NCBI GenBank assembly: GCA_021292165.1 | Contig: CM037877.1 | Coordinates: 211,338,715 to 211,402,714 of the forward strand | DNA length: 64,000 nucleotides | Source of the DNA: Shinisaurus crocodilurus | Lineage: Eukaryota; Chordata; Lepidosauria; Squamata; Shinisauridae | Reading direction: 5' to 3' | Shown: piece by piece, positions 22,441 through 33,600 of the stretch | Position numbering within the stretch: the first letter of the stretch is position 1 | Layout: each line of letters opens with the position of its first letter | Position numbers and translations under genes: made by a program | The notes under the pieces: model-generated | Database searches by the model: none | Told to the model about the DNA's origin: nothing | The model's input: only the letters and a program-made list of their open reading frames with translations

Positions 22441-22815
22441 TCACACTTCACGGTGGCAAATCATGGGTTATTTAATTTTGCAGGGATTTAACGATTTGCG
22501 GGGACATGCACAGCAACATGCCACTTCCACTTTCTGTAAACACTTTCTGTTGTGAGCATGATGTGTTGTAAACCACTCCCTCTGGTCAGCCTGATTGGAG
22601 GTTGCAAGCATAATGTGCAAACCTGGACTTCTGGGTTGTTTAGGGGCTAAATGATCCAGCGGTTAACCAATGGTTTGATGTTAGGTTAACCACTGGCTTG
22701 TCTAGCCCTTAAACAACCCAGCGGTCTGGGTTCACATATCACACTCACAATCTCAGATCGACCTGATCGGAGGTTGCTGACAGAAAGTGGAAGCGGCTCA
22801 ACCCACTACTTGCCG
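22441..22815. repeat. Foldback repeat with long inverted arms
   Basis: GGGTTGTTTAGGGGCTAAATG (22633 onward) is answered by TAGCCCTTAAACAACCC (about 22704-22720), and AGCGGTTAACCA by TGGTTAACCACT. A CTGGGTTCACA motif links it to the 41188/50217 family. Confidence 0.55.
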
Positions 22816-22994
22816 CTGTGACATGCAAACTAGCCCATTGTTTCTCTTGCATTCTGTCCAGTCCCTTCTCCCTCCCCCTGGTCTTTCCTCAAGACTGTGC
22901 TTCTCTTGCATGGCAATTGTATTTCTCCCACAATTTTGTCCCTAGGGAAAATGCAGTGCTGCTTCCAGCTTATGAAGAGGAAGGTGGGATAGAG

Positions 22995-23250
22995 CAGTGG
23001 TTCTCAACCTGTTTTGCCCCATGCACCCCTTTCACCATATGTCAGAATGTCATTCCCCCCTTTCCAAGATTGCCTGACTTTATCTGTGCCATACAATAAG
23101 GTGTGATGTCCTGTAGATTATGTACAATCTGTACAATTGTAATTTGTAGAAAGATCAGTATTCCAACAGTTTGAATCTGTGGTCCCAAATTCCCCCCCCT
23201 GAAACCCTAACCCCCCCAGGAGGAATTCCCCCCTTGGTTGAGAACCCCTG
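22995..23250. mobile_element. hAT MITE, 256 bp, TTCTCAACC termini
   Basis: Left CAGTGGTTCTCAACC, right GGTTGAGAACCCCTG. Flanks GGATAGAG (22987-22994) and TGATAGAG (23251-23258) form an 8-bp duplication with one change. No coding content. Confidence 0.85.
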
Positions 23251-23639
23251 TGATAGAGGAATTGTTTTGTTTGCCTTGAAAGTGAAAAACAAGAAGTTAT
23301 ACTTGAATATATTAGTCTAAAGAAAATGTCAAACAGTCCCTGGCTATGCATTTGGGAGTTACCTTTTGTCCCCCAATGTAATGATGCTTGGAATCTTGGG
23401 GGTCAAAAGGAAGCCTACCAGACTCTTATTTATTTACAGTATTTTTACCCCGCTCTTCAGCCAAAAAGGGCACTTAGAGCCGCTTACAAAGATTCATATT
23501 AGACAGACCCTGCCCTCAGGCTTACAATCTAAAAGACATGACACAAAAGGAAAAGGGATTGGGAGGGAAGAGGAAGAAAGCAAAACTCAGGCACCAGTTC
23601 TTAGTTACAAGAAGGACTACTGCACCCTTACGAACCTGC
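23251..23639. other. Intergenic, one decayed repeat end
   Basis: Around 23430-23545 there is a LINE/SINE-like stretch (GAGCCGCTTACAAAG). Otherwise nothing recognised. Confidence 0.35.
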
Positions 23640-24057
23640 CCATGTGTTAAGATCATCATCAGAGGCCCTATTGGCTGGCCCACCATTAAGATCTGTAAAG
23701 TTGCCAGGCACTAGAGATATGGCCTTCTCAGATGTGGCCCCTGCACTATGGAACCTCCTCCCAAGAGGTATACAGCTGGCTCCATCATTTGTTGTTCTTA
23801 AAAGGGTTTTGTTTGTTAACTTTGGCCTGCTTATTTGTTTTTATTTGTTTTCTTTGGTTTTCAATTGACTTGTTTTAATTATATCTGCTGCTCTTGTTAT
23901 TGGTTCATTTTCCAATTGGTTTTAAAATTAATTTATGGTTTTATGAATTTATTTATACTGATATAGAATTGTATGTCTTAAATTGTAAGCTGCCTTGGGA
24001 AGACTGGAATCTTGAAAGGTGGCTAAGAAATGCATTAACTAAATAAACATGTATGTG
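23640..24057 (+). mobile_element. L2-like LINE 3' fragment
   Basis: Decayed ORF2 C-terminus (TRDMAFSDVAPALWNLLPRG) followed by a T-rich 3' UTR and a terminal TAAGCTGCCTTGGG...AATAAAC end, as in the other L2-like copies. Confidence 0.65.
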
Positions 24058-24957
24058 GCTTAAAATATTTTGGGTTTAAGAAAGGCCGGTTTTGCTGCTT
24101 CCCCCCAAATTGGGCTTGTATTGGGCTGTGTATGGAGCCAAAAAGAAACTCAAGCCTATGGGGGTCTATGCTTTGGCAGGTTAATATGTTCCTACTGAAT
24201 ACACAGGAAATAGCTGCCCAAGGAAATTAGTGCCACAATGAAGCAATAGACACTGATACATCAACTTTGTGAGCTGCTGAGTTAGTGTTCACCCCTTGCT
24301 CTGCAGCAGCATACAAGAGAAGACTCACACAATAGGCATTTTTCACAAAATCTTTTTATAGAACTTTTTCTACACTTCTGTACATTATCTATCACAGATT
24401 TGTAAACACCACATTAAATGTGTAACACCATCTACTTTCTGGCTTATACTCAGCTGCTCACCAAATCCCCAACTCACAGGAGTTAGTAGAAGCCTGTGGA
24501 TGGTTTCCATGGGCTGCATGTGAGGAACTTTGGCGAGCCCCATGCATGATTCAGCTAATCAGGAAAGTTCTACGGAAGGTGCTGCTTCTCTGCTGCCATC
24601 CAGAACAGGCACGATATAATCAAGTGGCACTATGATATCCAAAATAAATTTGGCCCTGTCCTCGCCAGCCAAAAGCCTATTTTAAAAGCCTCTACGTTAG
24701 TGATCATCATTACGCCCCTGTAGGCACTTTTCTTAATTATGCAATGTGTGAAACAGTACTACCTTTTATCAGACCTACTTCCAATCACTATAATTGGGTA
24801 AGCATGATTTCTGGAATAATGATGGAAGAAAAACCTATCCACGCTTTGCATATTTTTTCTAAACTAGGAAGTCCCAAACATTTTAGCTTTTCCTTGTAGG
24901 GAAGATGATGCAGAAAAGAAATGGAATGTACATTCTACCCAATGTCATGACCGGGAA
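24058..24957. other. Unassigned, possible RAB7B 3' flank
   Basis: Lies 0.8-1.7 kb downstream of the RAB7B stop (minus strand). I found no convincing poly(A) signal here, so how far the transcript extends is unknown. Confidence 0.3.
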
Positions 24958-25085
24958 GATGCTATTGTGCCCATGTCCTACTTGTGGGTTTCCCATGGGC
25001 AGCTGGTTGGCCACTGTGTGAATAGAATGCTGGACTAGATATACCCTTTGTCTGATCCAGAATGGCTCTTCTTATGTTCTTATCA
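24958..25085 (+). mobile_element. CR1/L3-like 3' end fragment
   Basis: GGTTGGCCACTGTGTGAATA, ATGCTGGACTAGATATACCC and the end CTCTTCTTATGTTCTTAT are a common amniote CR1-type 3' end. Confidence 0.65.
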
Positions 25086-25740
25086 CACATCCGGTGAACA
25101 CACATTAACGTTTTGCATTTCTGATGCAAAATCCATCTGCACAGATTAAGATCATGTTTCAAGGGAGGGCACAAAGCGCTGTGCCTTAACTCATGACACA
25201 CCATGCTGGGCTATCATTCTGGAAAGTACTGTATATTCATGTCAAATCCCAGAGGCTGAACCATCTAGAACTATCTGCTGCAGTTTACCTGTGTTATCAA
25301 CAGGCCATTAAAGAAATTAGAACAGATGGCATCAAAATGAGATCACAACAAGCCAATGAATAAAGTCATTCCATACAAATCCTTCAAAGAATGAGGCTGA
25401 GCTTCAGAATGTCACTTGTGAATGAAGCAGTAAAGATCAGAACCACAATGGGATATAGATGGTTTAATATCATCCGATGCTTCATCAGGGCTTTTTTTCT
25501 GGTGGAACTCACCGGAACTGAGTTCCAGCACCTTTCTTCTATTAATTGCATTACAATTTAATCGCCAATCTACTCCGAGGAAATGTAATCCAGAGTGATC
25601 GCCTGCAGTCTTCCCCATCTTTGCTGGCATAAAGGAATGAGATGACTTCAGCTAGTCCTCCAACCCTGATGGGCCTTTCGGCAGCTGTGCCTGTTCCACA
25701 CAGCAACTAAGCGCAAATGTCCCACTTTCCAAATGACATC

Positions 25741-25821
25741 TCAGCAGCATTTCGTCTTGGGCTGGTCTTCAGGAGTGAGCTTGATAGAATCTGTTAGGTA
25801 GTTCTCAATGATCCCATTGTA
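25741..25821 (-). CDS. RAB7B: RAB7B last coding exon
   Basis: 81 bp, phase 0. The acceptor is TTTTCTTTTAG just above 25821. It encodes the hypervariable tail from YNGIIENYLTDS to TKCC and stops with TGA (25743-25741). The paired cysteines are the prenylation site that anchors the GTPase to membranes. Confidence 0.94.
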   Translation of the reverse strand, partial: YNGIIENYLTDSIKLTPEDQPKTKCC

Positions 25822-28800
25822 CTAAAAGAAAAATATAAACCAATATGAATTTAGATCTAAAATCCCAAGGCTCCCAAGTAAGGAGAACACAAGAACTACT
25901 GTGCTGGGATTAGACCAGAGGTTCATCTAGTCCAGCACTCTAGCCGTGTCCAGCCAGCTTCCCTGGGAAGCTAAGCAGGCAGGGTATGTTAGATATCGGT
26001 GCTTCCAGATGAGGCTTTTACTGGACAATTTTACAGGGGGTCCGGATGGCATCTTTCATTTGTAACCCTCTCCTGTTCTCCCACTGCTTGTTCCATATTT
26101 TTTCTTTTCACAAAAAATCCATTAAGGAGGGAAAGAAGAAATAGCCTTTTGATTGACGGTGCTTGGAGCCATCCATCTGGAAGCACCCTTAGTCACTCCT
26201 CATTATTTGTCGTCTGCATCTGCCAATCAGAGTGTGGCGAGAAAACCTGACAGGACACACACTTGGCCCCCCCAGTCACCTACATAATCTCTGCCCGAGG
26301 CAGAGGAGCTCAGTTCTGGGGGGGCATTTGCATCCAGATCGCCTTGTCCAAGCAAGTTGTCAAGTCCGGGACACATTTGCATTTTTGCCTCAATGGTCTT
26401 TCCCCAAGCAGTCTCAAAGAGCTGCCAAAATACCCTCAAGCACCCTCCAAGCACCCGTGAGGTGCCATGAGCCAAGTGGCACCGAAGAACCTCCGCAACC
26501 CCTGCTAAGCAGAACCGGTTCGTCCTGCCATCAAAGGGAGGGGGTGAGAGGGGGAGTGAGAGGAGGGGGCGAGGGGGGGTGTAAAAGAGCAACCCAGGCT
26601 CCGTTGAGGTTGTTGGGAACAAGGTGCGAGGCTGCACAGAACGGGTCGTCGGCTCAGGCCAACCCGGGAAGCTCAACCCCCAAGCGGGCCGCTTGGGTAG
26701 TTTGCTGTAAGTCTGACTGAATTACTAGAGATAGGCTAGGTAGATTTTCCTATGTTAGATAAGACTAGGTGTAGGTTCTTTGTTATAGATTCTGCGTGTG
26801 CTTTTGCAAGCCTCATTTCCTTCATTGTGGATTGTATTTCTCACCTTGATTGATTTATTTACTGTAAACTCTCCCTATCTCCCTGACCTGATTCGGTCCA
26901 TTAAACTTCTGTAAACATTGTCAGTTTAACTCTACTGCGTTCTGACTTACTGCTTAATCCAGTGTGTTTGACCTGATTTAACCCAGGGAGTGCGAAAGGG
27001 AGTTTCTGAGCTTTCTGATTAACCGCTTAATTCCCGGTTTCGCGGGAGTCCTTCACACAGAGGTATGTTCTTCTGAAGCACAGACCCACCCAAATTCAGG
27101 TGCCTTTACTGATTCAAGGTGCTGTCTCAAGTATATAAACTTGTCTGGGGTCTGAGCCCAGCCTAACCCGGGGAGCTGAGGCGCCACCCCAAACGTCCAA
27201 TGCAGCAGCCGCTTGCCTGAAATGCCTGGCCATTGGTGGAAGAATAATGACAGGCGAGATCGGTGAAGCCAGCAGGAAGAATTGCAGGATGTGTCACCTA
27301 GCCCCACACCAATCAGAAGCTGTGGGAAAGATGGGACAGGAAGTGGAACGAGGCAAAACTTCCCTGGAGGTATTTAAAGACAGGTCAGCTAAACCAGAGA
27401 CAACTCTGTGACTTGCAGAAGAATGCTCAGAAAGTTGGCGCACACAGGGAGAGAAGGGGACACAAGGTTGTTTAATAGCCAAGGGAAGCAAGGACTGGAT
27501 CGTGATCCATAGGCCATAAAAAAAAGCCTTTGAGGAAAAATTGGAGAAAATTTCCAGTATCATCAGCTACATTTTAGGAGGGTCCAAGCAGATTGCAACT
27601 CAGTGAGAAAACAAGGCAAAACAAAAGGCAAAATGAGCCGAGCTGCTTCACAATACACAAGGAATTAAATGTGTTGGTGCAGGAAAAGGGAAACCTGGCA
27701 CGTCAGCTCACATTCTTTGGCAGTGTGGTCAGAGACATTTTGATACCTGAAGAGGAGCACCAAATGCACCCCCAATTCCCTCTGCCCTAGGGCCAACACT
27801 TGGAAAAATCTCACAGCACACTCAGACATCAATTCCTGCCTTTATAAATTCTGCCACCTGGAGCAGCCTGCTTTGCCTCGCTGCATGGCAAGGCCTTTCC
27901 TGGCCAGAGAGGAACTTGAGAACCAAATTTCAGAACAAAAATCCTTTGATTTTGCCTTACTCTGTACAACTGCCTGCCTGAGCAGATGGCAACCCCTTGT
28001 GGTGAGAGACAGTAATCTCACTCAACACACTCCAAGATCAATCAAACCCAGAGAACTCTTTCAAACCCCATTCTCTTATATGGGCAGAAAATGGTTTTAA
28101 TGCAGTGTTTTCCTTTTGCACAAGTTCTATGGTTAGGAATCTCTAGACTTCAATCTCAGTTTTTTAAAAATCCTTTTGCAATGCCATATTTATTTATTTA
28201 CTTACGGGCAGCGTAATCCTATGAGGGTGCCTGCAACCCTCCTAACCTGCACTCCCCTCACCCTCAAAAACACCGGCTGTCTAGATGTCTTTCCTCTCCT
28301 TCTGAGGAGAGGCTGAGGCACTGCCTGGATTCCTTGGAATCTGGCGGAGCATTGCTCCTCCCCTCCCCACCCCAGGAACACCCCCCCACGCGGGAACCAA
28401 AGACGGAAGTGGCGGGCGGGCAAGGTGGGGGGGCGGGCACTCCATGGTGCTGCGACCTTGGAGAAGTTTTCCGAGGTCGCAGGGGCTTCCAGTCCCAATC
28501 CTATGTCGTCCCCTCAGACAACGTCGGACATAGGATTGTGCCCTTACAAACTTATTTACAAAAGCACATATAATCTGCTATCATATGTTAGTATCAATCC
28601 TGATCTCAAAAAATTCCATACTTCACTTTGCAACTTCATCATGGCTTCTATTTTGTAACCTGTATCATTCTAAAAATGTGCATAACTTAAAAAAAAAACA
28701 AAAAAACCCCGATATGCACGGTTATATAGCCCTCATTCTGTCTAACTTGATTTCTGCAAATAATCAGACACTCTGTGGGGAAAAAAATGGACAGAACTGC

Positions 28801-29821
28801 ACTTGTGTTAGACCTTCAGGTGAAAATATGCAAGCCAAAAAATATATACAAGATACTAGGGTGGCCATGTGTCCACTTTTACAGAGGATAGTCTTCTGTT
28901 TGAAGGGCTGCCAGAAAACTGTCCTCTATTTGAAGGCATCTTGGATTTGAAGGGCCATCCTGTCCAATTCCAGTTTAAAGATAAAGAGCCGTAAGAACGG
29001 TTGCCCATCCACAGTGAGCAACAGGGCAGCAGACTGAGCAGGCAGGCACACGGGTCACCTGGTCACACTTTCCCACACTATGGAGAGATGTGCTCTGTAT
29101 CTATTTAAATTATAATAATTATTTCTAAATTTGCATCTATAATCTATAATAGCATGCAAATCTGTGTCCTCTTCTGTACTCTTTTTTTTGGTGATGCATT
29201 TCTTCTTTTGGGATGATTTATAAGTGGTCACCCTAGCTAAATCACAGTCAAAACCAAAGCTTTGCTTCACCTTTGATTTTCCTGAAGTGATCACAAGAGG
29301 GTGCTGTTTGCTTCACATCTTGCAATTAGACTTTGATACAGGGAGTATGAGAATTTCGTTTCAGAGCGCAAACCATCCAGACTTGTCCTGTTTGCAACCC
29401 CGAACATGAACAGGGAGGGGCACATTTTTTCAAAAAATGTTTGCACATTCCTGTACATATTATTGCATTCGAAAAATGCACATTTTTCAAACAATACACA
29501 TTTTCATGCTTTTGTCAATGGGGGAAGTGCACAGTTTTGAAAAACGCGCACAGAAATGCAGATTTTCCCCATTTGAAATGCGAACTTTTCCTGTTCGAAT
29601 AAATTGTACAGCAGGTCACAAACAAAAATGGAAGCAAGCTGGACCGAACTTTGACGTGAATTTGGAGAATTTCGGTGAGCTCAAATATCCCTGGTTCTCC
29701 TATGCCTACTTTGAGAGGTCTGGCTCTCTCTCAAAACCAAACAACAACAACAACAACAACACCAAAACTCAAAAGCCCAAGAGGCTTTCTCAATTCAAAA
29801 ACCAAACATGTCACCATTTTA

Positions 29822-29856
<35 letters not shown>

Positions 29857-30608
29857 GTGTGTCCCTGTTCCATTTGGAATTAGAATAACTGGGGGGAAGC
29901 GGAAGTTTCAAAGCTGCTGTGCTGCTTGTTCTCTTTCCCAGAACAGGCTCTTGAAAGAGCTGCGATCCAGTTGTGTGCTTGGGTGAGGGAGATGATGCAT
30001 CCCCTAAAAATCAAAGTGCAAAGTTCTCCATCAGAGAAGGATGAGGAGGTGCAGCTTCGAGACACTACAGCAGACAGATAGGTTCTGCCCAGATTTATTT
30101 ATTTTTTTAATTGCTGTTGTGCTATTCTTTGCTTTTAATGAGCTGTCTTTTTGTACTGGGAGTTGTATTGATTGTTTTATATACTGCTAGACACCCTGAA
30201 GGCGTTACACTCTAGACCAGGATGATGAAGCAAAATCCAATGTTTATTCGTCAAAAACACACCATGCAGCTCTGCAAAAGGCCTGAACGGGCTTCCAATC
30301 ATAGTCACCAAAAATCTATACCTAAAAAAGAGATTGCTTCCCCCCTCCCTTTTCTAAAGCTTCTTGTTTGCTCTGAGGCTTGCTTCTTAAAGGGGCAATG
30401 GCAGATTAACTGTCAATAAAATACTTATTGTAAGCAAAGACAAAACTCTGAACAGGTTTCATGAGGGCTTGTTCTGGTGCTGTGTAGCAGGATAAACATT
30501 TTAAAAATAAACAAAGAGTTGAGGAAGTGGTCCAGAGTCCAAAGCACTACAGTATGACAAAATATTTAAGATTTAGATTTTAGATATGGAGCTGGTATAC
30601 AAATACTG

Positions 30609-30661
<53 letters not shown>

Positions 30662-33600
30662 GACTTTCACTAAGACATTTCCCCTCCTGCCCTGGATAGT
30701 ATCTGCCAAGAGCCTAGGGATGCTTCCGGACAGAGGGGTCCTTGTGCTACCTACACTCAGCCCCTATTTTGTCTTTTCCTCCTTAATGGATTTTTTGTGA
30801 TAAGAAAACAGACAGAAGAAATGGTGGGAAAACACAGGAGGATTACAAGAGGAAGACATCACCATCTGGACCTCCATGAAATTCCATGTTTGAAGTAGAG
30901 CAATTGCAGGATAAAAGCATCCACATCTGGGACTACCCTAGGAATCAGGAAGAGACATCAGCCTTCACATTTTGAACCTGCTCATATTGTTTTACTAATT
31001 TCCAAACTAACTAGCCATGTTAGTTTGCCAGCACAAACAACAAAGAGTCTTGTGACACCTTAAAGACTATCAGATTTTTATGGCATGAGCTTTCGTGGTC
31101 TACAGTCCACTTCATCGGATGCATGCAGTGTTATCCTGAGTTACAGATATGTATTTACTATACAGGAGAGACGAGATCTGCTATTTTTTAGGGGCAATGC
31201 AGCTACTTACCCTTGATAGCGCTTGTCTCGCCAAGGTCTCAAAAGCCTGTACTACACTGATATCATTCTTGGCACTAACTTCAAAATATGCAATGTCCTT
31301 TTCTTTGCACCAGGATGAAGCTGCCTCCTTAGACACCTGCAAGATAAAAGGAATTTGATTAGGGGACCCAATTTCTGTAACAAATAGAAGGATGGCTCAC
31401 ACTGGCTCAGCTTGTCTGAGTGTGGAAAGCTAAGCAGGGTCGGGCCTGGGAATTACTTGGATGGGAGACCCCTCCTCTAGTTTCCTGCATTGAGCAGGGG
31501 GTTGGACTCGATAGACTTGTAGGCTCCTTCCAACTCTATGATCTATGATCTTCCTTTCAGCAATGAAAGTGATATTTCTATCTGCCAACCTCACAGAACA
31601 GAAGGAGAGCTACCCTTGCTGTAAGGGGACAGCTTTGTATGGTGGATATTGGATAACCCTTTTGAAAGCAGCACACAATTGTATTTCTGGAGGCATGTTG
31701 CAGTGGGGGAGGGAAAACATGTCATATCAGGTGAAGAACAAAAGTATCGGACAGGCTTATGTGAAGTTTGGTGTTGTAGGAGTCTCCAGTTGTGAAGCTA
31801 TGGCTATCCTTTGGCTCAGAAGTTTTAGCTTTTCTGTTTTTGGCTCACATTACTGCAATGGGGAGAACTGGAATTAACCTGCCTTTCTCCCACCCCATGA
31901 TCCAACCATTTCGAATAGGCTGCGCTCTCAAAAGTCTCAAAATCTCCAAATGGTTCTTAGCATCTAACAAGAGCGGGCCCTAAAGGTGAGTTATATTTGG
32001 TTACCCTAATTCAGAGTCCTGCTCACATCATCATCATGAATGAAATTTGTATGGAGCCAGAAAGAAAATGAATGCACAAGCAGCTAAAAAAACAACAACC
32101 CTGTATTTATGCAGTGCTTTACACTGACAGTTTAATTTAATTTTAAATGGTTTTTATTTTGCAAGACTTTTCATGGGTTTTAACTATGTGTTAAGCTTTG
32201 CTGTTGGCTGCTCTTATTTTGTTTGCTTTTATAGTGGTTTCATTGTATCAGGATTGTGTTTTATTGTTGTGAACCACCTTGGGGGGTGTGCTTAAGAATG
32301 TGGTGCTAGTTGGGGCTAAAAAAAATATCCTGCAGTGTCTTCTGCCCTAAAGGTTTGCTTCATTTTGTTTGTTTTTGACTTTATTATAATTCTTGCAAAA
32401 CGTTATTGTAGTAAGTGTGCATACCCCCATCACTTCTAAATTTCTTCCCCTCCCATAAAATTAATATAGTTTTGTAGTCTGATTTCTTCTTCTTAAATGA
32501 TTGGAAATGTTAGATTTCTCCACTTTTTCATGTGAATTGCTACACCTAGGATTCTGACTTAGGGTGTTTCCAGATTTCATAGATTGTTTAGCACTGTAAC
32601 ACTATACTAGAAGCAGTGTGTGTGTGTGTGTGTGTATGAAGAGTACCAAAGGAAAGAGGTACCATTAGGACAGAAATTGACCTGGTACGCATAACATGAT
32701 AAGCCATGGTGGGTTGTTTCAGGGTAGCTTGTTGTGACATCCGAAACCAGAGCGTTTTTTTCATCATGAGTTGTTTTCCACGAACAAGCCATTCTGAGAA
32801 CCCATGGCTTGTTGTTTGGTTGCTCAGGGTGTCTTGTTTTCAGGGTGGCTTGTTGTGACATCCGAACCCAGCAGGGCGACTTAATTGTGGGTTGTTGGGA
32901 ACGGCTAGAGAGCAAATCCCTGCTGCTCCTCTAGGGATGTGCACGGAACTTGATGGGGGGTGGAAGCGGGGCGAACTCGGCCCGTTCGCCCCCCTGAGCT
33001 CTGCACGACTTACCTTTCCCTGACTCAGCGCAACTCCCCAGAGAGGAGCTGGGGAAAGCAACTTCCAGGTGCCCGGCGCTTCATGTCCGGGTCCCCGGCG
33101 CTGCGTTTTTAACGTAAAAACCAATTTGCTATTCGCGGCAGTTTAAAGGTAATTTACCTTGGTTTTTACGTAAAGAATGCAGCGCTGGGGACCCGGAACT
33201 GACGCAACGGGGACCTGGAAGTCCGCCGTGCGCCTCTCCGAGCGCCGTGGGGTGGATTGTGCCACGGGGGTGCTCGGCGAGCACCCAGTGAGTCGGGTGG
33301 CGGGCAGTTCACCTACTCTTCACAATCTTGCTAGTGCCACCACCATACTCCCCAGGACCGGTGCAGGGCAGTTTGGCGCCCTAGGCTAAATTATATTTAG
33401 CGCCCCCCCTCTCGTGTCGTGGGGGGGAGGGCTCCGGAAAGCAGCCCTGCTCTGCAACCTCCCGCTGCCGCCGCCGCCGCCACTGGACCCCCCCCGCAAG
33501 CTGCCGCTGCCGCCCCCCACCTACCTTCCCACGCCTCCTCCGAAAAGGGACCCCCGCGCTCTGTTTTTGGCCGGGGGAAACCAGAGCAACAGGGCTGTTT

